Positions 33,484 to 42,450 of a DNA stretch of 64,000 nt are shown piece after piece. The translations under genes and the position numbers were made by a program. Source of the stretch: Crossiella sp. CA-258035 (lineage in GTDB: Bacteria > Actinomycetota > Actinomycetes > Mycobacteriales > Pseudonocardiaceae); assembly GCF_030064675.1 (NCBI RefSeq), contig NZ_CP116413.1, positions 4,496,001-4,560,000 of the forward strand. The letters run 5' to 3'. Position 1 is the stretch's first letter; each line of letters begins with the position of its first letter. The notes below the pieces were generated by a model. The model saw nothing but the letters and a program-made list of their open reading frames with translations, did not search any database and was not told where the DNA came from.

Positions 33484-34308
33484 TCAACCGGTGAGGAACC
33501 GCACCAAGGTCGCGTTCAGCTCGGCCGCGGAGTCGAACATGCCGTTGGCGTGCCCCACCCCGGCCAGCACCACGAACTGCGCCCCGGTGATCGCCCGCGC
33601 CGCCTCCCGCGCGCTGGCGGGCGGAAAAGCGAGATCGTGCTCGAAGGCCACGATCAGGCACCGGGTGCCGATCTGGTGCCACAACCCGGTGCGGTCGGTC
33701 TCCAGCAGCCAGTCCTGGCAGGCGGCGTGCTGGCCGAGCAGGCCGGGACCGTGCCAGTGCGGCTGGGCCGAGAGCAGGGTGTTCCACTTCTCGACGGTGT
33801 CGTCCTCGTTCTGCAGGGCCACCGACGGCAGGCTGTGGGTGAGGTTGTCGAGGATGTACACACTGTCCGGGATGGTCACGCCGGTGGTCATCAGGTCGCG
33901 CCAGGCGCGCATGCGAGCCCGGGAGTAGGCGGTGGCCGGACCGGCGCTGCCGATCAGGGTGACGCTGGTGAGCAGCTCCGGCCGGGTGCCCGCGAGGTGT
34001 TCGGCGACGAAGCCGCCCTGGGAAAGCCCGACGACGTGCACCGGGCCGAGGTCCAGGTGCTTCAGCAGCTCGGCCACGTCGTCGGCCAGCTCCGGCACGG
34101 TGTATGGCCCCGGCGGGGCGTCGGACTGGCCCACGCCGCGGCCGTCGACGGTGATCGGCTGGAAACCGGCCTCGATGAGGGCGGGGACCTGGGCGATCTG
34201 CCAGGCGAAGCCCGGCATTCCTGTGCCGCCGAGCAGCAGCACTGGTTCGCCCTGGTCACCGTGCACGTCGTAGGCGAGCCGGATCCCGTTCACCTCGGCG
34301 AACAACAT
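33484..34308 (-). CDS. Alpha/beta-fold hydrolase
   Basis: A 274-aa hydrolase: oxyanion segment LLLGGTGMPGFAW, nucleophile elbow GLSQGGF, acid in IVAFEHDLAFP and catalytic His in AGVGHANG. The second residue of GTGMPG suggests an esterase or haloperoxidase-type member. ATG 34308 follows GGGAGGC. It is divergent from the DUF3105 operon, sharing the region with a BlaI-like operator. Substrate unknown. Confidence 0.85.
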   Translation of the reverse strand: MLFAEVNGIRLAYDVHGDQGEPVLLLGGTGMPGFAWQIAQVPALIEAGFQPITVDGRGVGQSDAPPGPYTVPELADDVAELLKHLDLGPVHVVGLSQGGFVAEHLAGTRPELLTSVTLIGSAGPATAYSRARMRAWRDLMTTGVTIPDSVYILDNLTHSLPSVALQNEDDTVEKWNTLLSAQPHWHGPGLLGQHAACQDWLLETDRTGLWHQIGTRCLIVAFEHDLAFPPASAREAARAITGAQFVVLAGVGHANGMFDSAAELNATLVRFLTG

Positions 34309-34358
34309 GTGCTGCCTCCCTGGTCGGCTGGCCGTGTCCTCACACGATCCCCACAATG

Positions 34359-34381
34359 AACTCCTATCCTGCGTAGGAGTT
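34359..34381. promoter_or_regulatory. BlaI-like operator, site 1
   Basis: AACTCCTA-N7-TAGGAGTT, a perfect 8-bp inverted repeat, lies between the hydrolase and DUF3105 genes. The same half-site and spacing recur at 37296-37318 upstream of blaI, so both are probably bound by that repressor. Confidence 0.65.
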
Positions 34382-34414
34382 GTTGCGGTCAGGTCGCGAA
34401 CGGGATGTGAGGCT

Positions 34415-35221
34415 ATGTCGAAACCCAAGGGCAGCGGTCGAGGTTCGGCGACGTCACGTGGTCGCCGCAGCAGGCCGGTGGTCATCCAGCGGCGTCCGGT
34501 GCCCTGGGGCACCGTCGCGGCCGTGCTGGCGGTGCTGGTCTTCGCTGGTGGCGTGTTCGGCTACGCCTGGATCCAGTCCGCCGATCAGGCGGCCAAGGAC
34601 GAGGCGCTGGCGCAGTGGACACCGTCGGAGACCAACAAGGACCCCTCGGCCCAGATCGCCGGGGTGCAGCGGCAGGAGTACAAGGGCGGCAAGCACGTCG
34701 AGGCGACCCAGCGGGTGGCCTACGAGCAGACCCCGCCCGCGGGCGGCGCGCACGACGGGTTCTGGGCGGCCTGCAACGGCGTGGTCTACCCCAAGCCGGT
34801 GCGCTCGGAGAACTTCGTGCACTCCCTGGAGCACGGCGCGGTCTGGATCACCTACAACCCCGAGCAGATCAAGGGCGACCAGCTGGAGAAGCTGAGCGCC
34901 CGCGTGCAGGGTCAGCAGTACCTGGCCCTCTCGCCGTTCCCCGGCTTGGACAAGCCGGTTTCGTTGCAGTCCTGGGGGCATCAGCTCAAGGTGGACAGCG
35001 TTGAGGACGAGCGGATCGAGCAGTTCATCCGCTCGCTGCGGCGCAACCAGTACACCCACCCGGAGAACGGCGCCTCCTGCGACACCATGGGCGCCGGACG
35101 CTTCGACCCGGACAACCCGCCGCCCTTCGATCCGGCCCCGCCCGGTCCGGGTGCGGTCGCGGCCCGGGAGCCCGCCGAGGGAGAACAGCCCGATCCGCCC
35201 ACGACCTCGGCCGGCAGGTGA
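34415..35221 (+). CDS. DUF3105 membrane-anchored protein
   Basis: A 268-aa protein with a basic N-terminus, one transmembrane helix (VAAVLAVLVFAGGVFGYAWI) and an extracellular DUF3105 domain with PPAGGAHDGFW, CNGVVY and NFVHSLEHGAVWITY; the conserved His and Cys could bind metal. The C-terminus is Pro-rich. It overlaps the DUF305 gene (GTGA), an arrangement common in actinobacteria and linked to copper or metal handling by context only. The promoter contains the BlaI-like site. Confidence 0.85.
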   Translation: MSKPKGSGRGSATSRGRRSRPVVIQRRPVPWGTVAAVLAVLVFAGGVFGYAWIQSADQAAKDEALAQWTPSETNKDPSAQIAGVQRQEYKGGKHVEATQRVAYEQTPPAGGAHDGFWAACNGVVYPKPVRSENFVHSLEHGAVWITYNPEQIKGDQLEKLSARVQGQQYLALSPFPGLDKPVSLQSWGHQLKVDSVEDERIEQFIRSLRRNQYTHPENGASCDTMGAGRFDPDNPPPFDPAPPGPGAVAAREPAEGEQPDPPTTSAGR

Positions 35222-35898
35222 GCGTGTCAGAGGACCTTCGACCCGGCCGTGGCCTGCGCATCGGGCTGGGTGTCGCGCTGTTGCTGGCCGTGGCGTTGCT
35301 GGTGGGTGCGGGGGTACTGCTGTCGCGTCCCGGTGGCGCCTCGGTGCCGGTGCCGGCGGCCGACTCGGTGGATGTCGGCTTCGCCCAGGACATGAGCGTG
35401 CACCACCAGCAGGCGGCGGAGATGGCCGCGATCGCACGGCAGCGCAGTCCGGAGGAGACCGTGCGGCAACTCGCCTTCGATATCGAGACCAGCCAGCTCA
35501 CCCAGATCGGGCGCATGTCGGGCTGGCTGAGCCTGTGGAACCAACCGGAGCTGCCGCCAGGGTCGCTCATGCGCTGGATGGCCAGCGGCGCCGGCCACGG
35601 CCAGCACGGCACATCCAACGCCACCGGCACCACCCGGATGCCGGGGATGGCCACCGCGGAAGAACTGCGGCGCCTGCGGTCGGCCACCGGCCGCGAGTTC
35701 GACGTGCTCTTCCTCCAGTTGATGATCCGCCACCACCAGGGTGGCGCGCCGATGCTGGAGGAGGGCGCCGAACGGGCGGGCACGGCGCAGGTGCGCAACC
35801 TGGCGCAGCAGATGCTGACGTCTCAGACAGCGGAGGTCGAGACCATGGTGAAGATGCTGGCCACGCGCGGCGGCCAGCCACTGCCGGCGCCGGTGTGA
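35218..35898 (+). CDS. DUF305 family protein
   Basis: A 226-aa protein: one N-terminal transmembrane anchor (LGVALLLAVALLVGAGVLL), then a ferritin-like helical DUF305 domain with the twin motifs DMSVHHQQAAEMA and LMIRHHQGGAPML. The paired His residues and the Met/His-rich linker (GHGQHG, TRMPGM) suggest metal binding in the periplasm-like space. It is co-translated with DUF3105. A copper role is inferred. Confidence 0.88.
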   Translation: MSVSEDLRPGRGLRIGLGVALLLAVALLVGAGVLLSRPGGASVPVPAADSVDVGFAQDMSVHHQQAAEMAAIARQRSPEETVRQLAFDIETSQLTQIGRMSGWLSLWNQPELPPGSLMRWMASGAGHGQHGTSNATGTTRMPGMATAEELRRLRSATGREFDVLFLQLMIRHHQGGAPMLEEGAERAGTAQVRNLAQQMLTSQTAEVETMVKMLATRGGQPLPAPV

Positions 35899-35953
35899 CG
35901 GTCAGGAGCTGTCGCAGCGAGGTTGCTGACCAGCGGCGGCCACAACCGGCGCT

Positions 35954-36901
35954 TCAGTGCGGGCCCACCATCAACGAGACCACGCAGGGCTCCAAACCCA
36001 GCTCCGCCAACCACATCACCACGGCATACCCGGCGGCCAGCGCCGCCACCGGCAGCACCGGCAGCCACCGGCGCGGCCGGCCGCATTCGCCGGTCAGCCG
36101 GGCGGCCCGGACGGCCAGCTCGTTGCCAGGAGCGGGATTCGGCGTGGCATCGAGTCCGCCGTGCCGGAACCGGCCGAGCGCGTCCAGGACCACCCCGGCA
36201 CCGAACCGGCGGGCGGCGACGGCGTCGGCATCCAGTTCGACCAGCAGGGCGATCTCGGTGACCGCGGTGCGGAACAGCGGCACGAACGGGAAAGCCTTGC
36301 GCAGTGCGGTGAACACCGCGAGGTAGCGGTGGTGGCCGCGACGGCGGTGCGCTTCCTCGTGCGCCAGCACGGCGTGCAGCTGGCGCTGGGGGAGCGCCTG
36401 GACCAGCCCGGTGGTCAGGACCGTGGGACCGGCTCGTCCGGCCAGGCTGAAAGCCAGCGGGCTGCCGTGTGGCACCGTGACGACCTCGCCCGCGCCGGCC
36501 AGCGGGGAGGACAACAGGGCCAGTGCGTCCCGGTGGCGGTCCTCGGCCCGGCGGAGCCGTCGACGGTGGCGCAGGCCGATGGTGCCCAGGCGCAGGGCCA
36601 GCAGGAGCGCGAGCACGGAGGCGACCCCGTGCAACAGCACCTCGGGTGCGACCAGACCGGCCTCCCGCAGTGCCTGCCAGCAGCGGTGCACCGCCTGCGC
36701 CCAGTCGCTGGAACCGGTCACCTCGGGCGCGAGCGCCAAAGCCGCGCCCGCTGGCACCCCGGCCAGCACCACCACCGCTGCCAGCACCCAGCACGCCACG
36801 GTTGCCAGCGGCGGCACGCTGTGGCGCAAGAGGCGCAGCACCGGAGAGGCCGTCCAGCCGACGCCGAGCGCGAAGAGGATCAGCAGCAGTCCGAGGGTCA
36901 C
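35954..36901 (-). CDS. M56-family membrane metallopeptidase (BlaR1-like)
   Basis: A 315-aa protein with four or five hydrophobic helices and the zinc motif HAVLAHEEAHRRRGHH (HExxH), followed by ELDADAVA with the third-ligand Glu. There is no penicillin-binding sensor domain, as in most actinobacterial copies. It should cleave or inactivate the BlaI repressor on an envelope signal. The GTG start overlaps the blaI stop. Confidence 0.88.
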   Translation of the reverse strand: MTLGLLLILFALGVGWTASPVLRLLRHSVPPLATVACWVLAAVVVLAGVPAGAALALAPEVTGSSDWAQAVHRCWQALREAGLVAPEVLLHGVASVLALLLALRLGTIGLRHRRRLRRAEDRHRDALALLSSPLAGAGEVVTVPHGSPLAFSLAGRAGPTVLTTGLVQALPQRQLHAVLAHEEAHRRRGHHRYLAVFTALRKAFPFVPLFRTAVTEIALLVELDADAVAARRFGAGVVLDALGRFRHGGLDATPNPAPGNELAVRAARLTGECGRPRRWLPVLPVAALAAGYAVVMWLAELGLEPCVVSLMVGPH

Positions 36902-37260
36902 CGTCGCGGGCCCTCGTCATCGAGCGCGCCGCGCAGCACCTTCGACTCCTCGGCCGAGACCGAGCGTGCGAAGTGCAGCAGCACCGCCCCGGAGTCCGGC
37001 GACTCGTCGAGCAGTTCGCGCAACAGCTGGGCGGTGCGCTCCTCCCGGCTCTCCGTGGCTTGGTAGCGGAAGGCGCGGCCGTCCTTGACCCGGGTGAGGA
37101 AACCCTTGCGGTGCAACTTGTCCAGCACGGTCTGCACCGTGGTGTAGGCGAGCTGGCGCTCCGGCCGCAGCGCCTCCAGCACCTCCCGCACGTTCACCGG
37201 CGTACCCGCCGACCACACGGTGTCCATCACCGCCGACTCCAGTTCACCCAGCCCACGCAC
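36898..37260 (-). CDS. BlaI/MecI/CopY-family repressor
   Basis: A 120-aa winged-helix repressor: LGELESAVMDTVWSAGTPVN, recognition region LAYTTVQTVLDKLHRKGFL and wing KDGRAFRYQA. GTG 37260 fits the family start. It is paired with the M56 peptidase. Operator-like dyads of the same design lie 36 nt upstream of its start and ahead of the DUF3105-DUF305 operon, implying a small regulon that also includes the P60 gene. Confidence 0.92.
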   Translation of the reverse strand: MRGLGELESAVMDTVWSAGTPVNVREVLEALRPERQLAYTTVQTVLDKLHRKGFLTRVKDGRAFRYQATESREERTAQLLRELLDESPDSGAVLLHFARSVSAEESKVLRGALDDEGPRR

Positions 37261-37295
37261 GGCGCCAGTGTCGCACGGCACACCGGGCTTGCCTG

Positions 37296-37318
37296 AACTC
37301 CTATGTACGATAGTAGTG
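37296..37318. promoter_or_regulatory. BlaI-like operator, site 2
   Basis: AACTCCTA-N7-TAGTAGTG in the divergent blaI/P60 region. The left half-site is identical to site 1, the right half retains TAG.AGT, and the 7-bp spacing is the same. It reaches the first base of a candidate GTG start of the P60 gene. Confidence 0.65.
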
Positions 37319-38364
37319 TGCGCCGGGTGTCCCTCAACCCCCACCGACGAACCATCCGGATGGCCATCCTCGCCTCCGTGTGCGCGCTGGCCGCCACCGT
37401 CCCCTCACCCGCGATCGGCGACCCGGAGCCCCCGGCGAACGCCTCGCAGGCCCTGGTGAAGCTCACCGAGCTGAACCGCGAGGCGGTCAAGCTGGCCGAG
37501 CAGTGGCACGAGGCCAAGGACCAGCTCGACGCGCGCGGCAAGGACCGCGAGGCCGCACAGGCCCAGCTCACCGAGACCCAGCAGGCCGCCGCGGAGGCCG
37601 CGGCCGGGATTGAGAAGTTCCGCACCCGGGTGGACGAGTTCGCCTCGGCCTCCTTCCAGGGTGCTCAGCTCAGCCCGGTGGCCGCGCTGCTGACCAGCCG
37701 CTCACCCCAGGACTTCCTGGACAGCATGCTGATCCTGGAGACCCTCTCCGGCCAGCAGCGCGACGCGCTGGAGGGCCTGCGCGCCGCGCAGCAACAGGCC
37801 CAGGCCGCACAGGCGCGCGCCGAAGAGGCGCGGTCGAAGGCGGGCAAGGCCGAGCAGGAGGCCGGTGCGCTGGCCGGTGAGCTGGAGCGCCGCAAATCTG
37901 AGATGGACCGCAAGGTCACCGAGGCCAAGGCCCAGCTGGACCGGCTCTCGGCCGGCGACCGCGGCCGTCTCACCGGCGGCGGCCAGACCAACTACACCGT
38001 CAACGACGTCCCCAGCGGGATGGCCCAGCAGGCGATGCAGAAGGCGCTGACCCGCCAGGGCAAGCCGTATGTCTGGGGCGCGACCGGCCCGGACACCTTC
38101 GACTGCTCCGGCCTGCTGTACTGGTCCTTCAAGCAGATCGGCGTCACCCTGCCCCGCTCCAGCAAGGACCAGGCCCGCGTCGGCACCGCGGTCTCCCGCG
38201 ACCAGCTGCGCCCCGGCGACTTCGTCGCCTTCTACTCCCCGGTCGGGCACATCGGCATCTACGTCGGCAACGGCAAGATGGTGCATGCTCCGCAGGGCGG
38301 CGACGTGGTCAAGGTCTCGCCGGTGAACTGGAAGGACGTGACCGCCACCCGCAGGCTCGGCTGA
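37318..38364 (+). CDS. Secreted NlpC/P60 peptidoglycan endopeptidase (RipA/RipC-like)
   Basis: A 348-aa wall hydrolase: signal peptide (MAILASVCALAATVPSPAIG), an about 190-residue coiled coil (LTELNREAVKLAEQWHEAKD and following), then NlpC/P60 with the catalytic Cys in DTFDCSGLLYW, His in SPVGHIGIYVG and third polar residue in MVHAPQGG. The coiled coil usually autoinhibits or recruits to the FtsEX-like complex. GTG 37318 or 37327 are likely starts; ATG 37303 lies inside the operator. Control by BlaI would link wall damage sensing to a wall hydrolase. Confidence 0.9.
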   Translation: MRRVSLNPHRRTIRMAILASVCALAATVPSPAIGDPEPPANASQALVKLTELNREAVKLAEQWHEAKDQLDARGKDREAAQAQLTETQQAAAEAAAGIEKFRTRVDEFASASFQGAQLSPVAALLTSRSPQDFLDSMLILETLSGQQRDALEGLRAAQQQAQAAQARAEEARSKAGKAEQEAGALAGELERRKSEMDRKVTEAKAQLDRLSAGDRGRLTGGGQTNYTVNDVPSGMAQQAMQKALTRQGKPYVWGATGPDTFDCSGLLYWSFKQIGVTLPRSSKDQARVGTAVSRDQLRPGDFVAFYSPVGHIGIYVGNGKMVHAPQGGDVVKVSPVNWKDVTATRRLG

Positions 38365-39042
38365 CCCGGCAACAAACCTGTAGTTTCCGCGCCGAATTAG
38401 GCATTTCCGAGCCCTCGGCGCAGCGACGCTGTCCGCGCACACGTTCTGCAGGTGCCGTATGGACGGGCGCGGTCGTGTGCGTAGCAACCGGTGCATCGCT
38501 GCCGCGCCAGTATCAGGCCCCAGCCCATACAACCTTGGCAGGTGTCGGCAGCCTTTGCGGTCGACGAGCGCTTCATGCTGGCGGTAGCGATCGACCGTCA
38601 CGTCGTCGCGGCGTCACCGTCGGCTGTGTCACGTTGGCGTTGCCTGTCGCCGCCCGTCGCCCGGTGTCGCGTGTGGACAGTGCGAAGGCGTTCGGCTCCG
38701 GTGTCATGATCTCTTCGAGGCCGCAGTCCGGCACCGCGCAGAGGACGCCTGGCGCAAACCTTCCCGCCGAAGACCAGTTACGGGACAACCTTCAGGTGAC
38801 CGTTTCTGTTCGCATACTGGTCTGCCGCGACCGGGGTCGGCACGTGGGATACGAGTCGCGGTTGGAGTTGATGGGGTTGCTGTTCGTCGGTACGGACCCG
38901 GCCGTGGCGTGTATTGTGGCACGCCCCTTTCGGATGGTCGTCGAGATCAAAGCAAGCAGCGCTAACAGTTTGTCCCCAACTGAGCGCTTGTCGTCGGTAC
39001 GGGACCGCCTGGCCGGAGGCCGGCTGGGGTTGGGACCGCGGT
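38365..39042. other. Gene-free stretch
   Basis: 678 bp downstream of the P60 gene. A plus-strand open frame crosses it but has no family motif and atypical composition; I treat it as non-coding or decayed. Confidence 0.4.
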
Positions 39043-39831
39043 TCATTGGTGTGGGATGGGAATGCCCGCGGCGCGCAGTTTGGCCTCGACGAGCGCGTTC
39101 AGCCGTGTCCAGGCCGGTGCGTGATCTTCGAGGTGGTGGTTGATCAACCCGTATCGGGTGGCGGCGTCGGGCTCGGGCTGGTAGGCCGTCGGCGTCGCCA
39201 GCAGTTCGCGGTTGGCCAGCAGGTTGTCGGCCAGCGCGGACGCCAGCTCGTCGATCCGAGGGTCGTTCGGATCCCAGGACCGCGCGTTCCAGCCTCGTTT
39301 GGTCAGGTCGGCGAGCTCGGGATCGTCGAATCGGTGTTCGAGCTGGGTCAGGAAGATGTCGTACAACTCCGGCGACAGGGTCCTGGCCAGCACCAGGGCT
39401 TCCCGTTGGCTGGCCACGTAGTCGGGGTCGAATCCGAGATCGGTGAAGCGGTCCAGGATCGTCCGTGCACGGTCGGGAAGCAGGAGCCGGTCGCCGTCGG
39501 CGAGCTGTCGCAGCGTGTCGCGCCGGGCGATCAGGTCGGCGATCCGCTCATTGAGGCGCCGTTCGACGTCGGTGAGTGCGGCGGCGAACTGCTCGGCGTC
39601 GGCACCGAGCAGCGGCCCGACTTCGGCCAGTGGTACCCCGGCGGCGGCCAGGGTCCGGACCTGGACCAGTCGCAGCAGGTCGGCCGATCCGTACCGTCGG
39701 TAGCCAGAGTTGTCGCGTTGTGGTTCGTCGAGCAGTCCGTGCTGGTGGTAGTGCCGCAGGGTCTTCACCGTGACCCCGGCGAATGCCGCCGCCTGGCCGA
39801 TGGTGACGCCGCGGGCCGTCGTCTCCGTCAT
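39043..39831 (-). CDS. MerR-family transcriptional regulator (TipA-like size)
   Basis: A 262-aa regulator. The N-terminal HTH is VTIGQAAAFAGVTVKTLRHY followed by HQHGLLDEP and RRYGSADLLRLVQVRTLAAA. The C-terminal 150 residues are helical, without the metal-site Cys residues of metal sensors, and resemble the effector domains of drug-sensing MerR proteins. ATG 39831 fits. A truncated hydrolase start lies directly upstream on the same strand. Confidence 0.88.
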   Translation of the reverse strand: MTETTARGVTIGQAAAFAGVTVKTLRHYHQHGLLDEPQRDNSGYRRYGSADLLRLVQVRTLAAAGVPLAEVGPLLGADAEQFAAALTDVERRLNERIADLIARRDTLRQLADGDRLLLPDRARTILDRFTDLGFDPDYVASQREALVLARTLSPELYDIFLTQLEHRFDDPELADLTKRGWNARSWDPNDPRIDELASALADNLLANRELLATPTAYQPEPDAATRYGLINHHLEDHAPAWTRLNALVEAKLRAAGIPIPHQ

Positions 39832-39835
39832 CTGC

Positions 39836-39991
39836 TCAGCCGCCCTCCTGGTTGCGGGCGGCGGTGATCTCGTGCACCACGTCGGCGACGGTCCGAGATC
39901 CGCGCCGGGAGGCGGTCATGGTCAGCGCGGTGTCGTGGACCGGCACCATGCTCACCCAGGTCGAGGTGACCGCGTTGGTCGAGGGAGCCAT
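39836..39991 (-). pseudogene. Short ORF, likely N-terminal stub of an alpha/beta hydrolase
   Basis: A 51-codon frame MAPSTNAVTSTWVSMVPVHD, then TALTMTASRRGSRTVADVVH. The start resembles alpha/beta hydrolases often paired with MerR regulators (VPVxDTALAVTDTGG). After TMT the similarity ends, and the frame closes just before the merR-like start. Either a deletion remnant or a small peptide gene. Confidence 0.35.
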
Positions 39992-40363
39992 GCGAGGAGT
40001 GTGAAGCCTGACCCGAGGTCAAGGTCAACCCGCCCTACCCCTCCCGCCGGTCGGTCACGGCGGGTTGGTTCAGGGCATGGCGGTCCTGGGCCACCGCGGT
40101 CGCCCCCGCTCGTCCCGCGGACCGCGACCTCCTCACGGATGGCGCGGCCGAGGCTGGACCTGCTTTGCACCACCCGACACCACCGTCGCGAGTCACGAGG
40201 CACACACTGCGGCCGAGCAGGCAAACCCCTTGGTCGACGCCCCCGGAATGGTCGACTGGTCTTACCTGCTCGGCCGGGTCCCGTCGTGCGTCACCTGAGG
40301 CACGACGGGAAAGGTGTCCGGACCAGAGGGCTCAGGCCGCGTCGACCGAGCCTGCTGGGCCCG
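39992..40363. other. No recognisable gene
   Basis: About 370 bp; nothing beyond short frames. Confidence 0.4.
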
Positions 40364-41653
40364 TCAGCCCGCGGCCTGCCCGCCGCAGAACACCGCCTTG
40401 AGGAGCTTGTCCAGCGCCTTCGGGTATTGCTCTACCAGATCGATTTCGGTGTTTCCGCCGGTCAACGAGGCGATCAGGGTCTTGCTCCCGTCGGGCGTGC
40501 TGTACATCAGCACCCCGTAGCCGATGGTGTTGCCGTTGTGGAGATAGAGAGTGCCGCCGCACGGGCCAGTGCCCTGCACAACCCCCAGGCCGAAGCCGCT
40601 CTTCGGGTGTGGCCTGCGCATCTCGGCCAGCAGCGGGGCCGGCAGGAGCTTGCCGCTCATCAGCGCGGAGAAGAACGCCTGGAGATCCTGGGTGGTCGAG
40701 ATCATGTCACCGGCGGCGAACACCAAAGAGGGGTTCTGGCGGGTGACGTCGACCGTCTTCGGTTGGCCGGCGTCCTGGTAGTGGTAGTAGCCGTGGGAGT
40801 GCGGCCCGGAGATCCCCGTCCGGGTGCCCGGCACCTCGGTGCCCGACAGCCCGAGCGGCCGTGGCTGCTGAGGGGCCCCGGCCGGCGATCGCAGGATCCG
40901 CCGCTGCATCTCCTCGGCGTAGGAGCGGCCGGTGACGTTCTCGATCAGCAGTGCGGCCAGCACGTAGTTGGTGTTGGAGTAGTTCCAGTCGTCCCCCGGC
41001 GTGAACAGTGGCCCCCTAGCCAACGCGAACCGCACCAGCTCCTCGGGCTGGTAGGTGTGGAACCGGTTGTCCACCCATTCCTGGCCCGTCGAGGGCAGCC
41101 CCGGCATAGGCTTCCCCTTGTAGTAGTCGCCGGTGTAATTGAACAGCCCGCTGGTGTGCTGCAGCAGCATCCGTACCGTGATCCCCTCGTCCAGCTTGAA
41201 CTGCGGCAGGTACCCGGCCACCGGGGCGTCCAGTCCGACCTTGCCCTCGGCTACCAGTTGCAGTACCACGGTCGCGACGAAGGTCTTGGTGTTGCTCCCG
41301 ATCCGGAACCGCCCGTTCGTCGGCGGTTCCGCGGTCTCGCCCAGCTTGCGCACCCCTGCGCTGCCCACCCACTCGCCCCGCTGATCACGCACGCGCAACT
41401 GCATCCCGGCGATACCGGCATCGACGAACGTCTGCATCGCCTCCCGCAGCTCCGGGCGACCCTGCTCGGCAGCCGCTTCCGGCACCGCCGCGTTGCCCGG
41501 AGCGGCCATCCCGGGCGTAGCCGCCCCGAACAGCAGCGAGACAACCAGCGCCGGTACCGCCGCTCGCCGCACGACCCGCGGCATCCGCACCCTCTTCTGG
41601 AACCCGCCGACCGAGGCAGCCAGCCACGCCGTGGAAGTGATGTTGTTCCTCAT
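40364..41653 (-). CDS. Secreted serine hydrolase (class C beta-lactamase / D,D-carboxypeptidase family)
   Basis: A 429-aa protein of the beta-lactamase-related family. It has a signal sequence (VPALVVSLLFGAATPGMAA), the SxxK active site (RIGSNTKTF), YxN (NYSNTNY) and a C-terminal HNG motif (LHNGNTIGY). Relatives are D-alanyl-D-alanine carboxypeptidases or esterases. ATG 41653 has GGAGG 8 nt upstream; ATG 41584 (MPRVVRRAAVP) also has AGAGGG and gives a more usual signal peptide. It stands alone between MerR and the CopC gene. Confidence 0.88.
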   Translation of the reverse strand: MRNNITSTAWLAASVGGFQKRVRMPRVVRRAAVPALVVSLLFGAATPGMAAPGNAAVPEAAAEQGRPELREAMQTFVDAGIAGMQLRVRDQRGEWVGSAGVRKLGETAEPPTNGRFRIGSNTKTFVATVVLQLVAEGKVGLDAPVAGYLPQFKLDEGITVRMLLQHTSGLFNYTGDYYKGKPMPGLPSTGQEWVDNRFHTYQPEELVRFALARGPLFTPGDDWNYSNTNYVLAALLIENVTGRSYAEEMQRRILRSPAGAPQQPRPLGLSGTEVPGTRTGISGPHSHGYYHYQDAGQPKTVDVTRQNPSLVFAAGDMISTTQDLQAFFSALMSGKLLPAPLLAEMRRPHPKSGFGLGVVQGTGPCGGTLYLHNGNTIGYGVLMYSTPDGSKTLIASLTGGNTEIDLVEQYPKALDKLLKAVFCGGQAAG

Positions 41654-41845
41654 GCGGCCAGCCTCCAGCCCGCCCTAGGGGCGGGGTCAACACCTTCGGC
41701 CGCAGTACCCGAAACGTGCACAACTGTTCAACATCCGGCCCTGCCGCTGACCGGATGCCGCTGACCGGAAGAGCACCGCGACGCACGCTCATTCCGCAGA
41801 CCGGGTCACGCCACGCAGGACAGCGAGTGCTCAAGTAGCGCGTCC

Positions 41846-42439
41846 ATGAACGAACCCGGTGCACGAGGCGTCCGTCGCGGCCTGACCCTGCTGCTCGCCA
41901 CGGCCGTTCTGGCGCTGGCCACGGCGCCGGGCGCGTGGGCGCACGACCAGCTGGTGGGGCCCACGCCGAAGGACAAGTCCACTGTGGACAAGCCGTTGAC
42001 CGAGGTGCGGTTTCAGTTCTCCGCCAAGGTCAACCCGTCCTTCGGCGTGGCCACCGTGACCGAGCCGGACGGCAACCGGTGGGAGTCCGGGGAGATCAAG
42101 ACCGCCGGGACCACCCTCATCGTCCCGCTGCGGCCGGTCACCAAGGCTGGTGGCTACACGGTGGGCTACCGGGTCGTCTCCTCCGACGGCCACCCCATCA
42201 CCGGCAAGATCGCATTCGAGGTCCTGCCGGCCGCGCTGGCGGCCACCGAGCCCCCAGTCACATCCAGTGCCGCGGCTTCCTCGGCGTCCAGTTCCACTCC
42301 AGTGCCGAGTTCCACGCCCGCGGCCGCGCCCGCCGAGGACGGCGACACCGGCTGGATCACCTGGCTGGTGCTGGGCGCGGTCGTGCTGGCCGCGACGGTC
42401 GCGGCGGCGTTCGTGCTGCGGCGCGTTCGCCGCCCGTAG
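41846..42439 (+). CDS. CopC-like copper-binding protein
   Basis: A 197-aa exported protein: signal peptide ending APGAWA, so His (AHDQLVGPTP) becomes the mature N-terminus, as in CopC's type-2-like copper site. The second part of the site is SSDGHPITG. A Ser/Thr/Pro linker leads to a C-terminal transmembrane helix (ITWLVLGAVVLAATVAAAFV) and a basic tail, so it is anchored outside the membrane. No CopD partner is adjacent. It likely stores or passes Cu(II). Confidence 0.9.
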   Translation: MNEPGARGVRRGLTLLLATAVLALATAPGAWAHDQLVGPTPKDKSTVDKPLTEVRFQFSAKVNPSFGVATVTEPDGNRWESGEIKTAGTTLIVPLRPVTKAGGYTVGYRVVSSDGHPITGKIAFEVLPAALAATEPPVTSSAAASSASSSTPVPSSTPAAAPAEDGDTGWITWLVLGAVVLAATVAAAFVLRRVRRP

Positions 42440-42450
42440 ACCTGCCGGGC

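Noticed and set aside
38475-39143. A 222-codon plus-strand frame in the gap after the P60 gene
   Set aside because: No family motif, and its end overlaps the antisense of the well-supported MerR gene.
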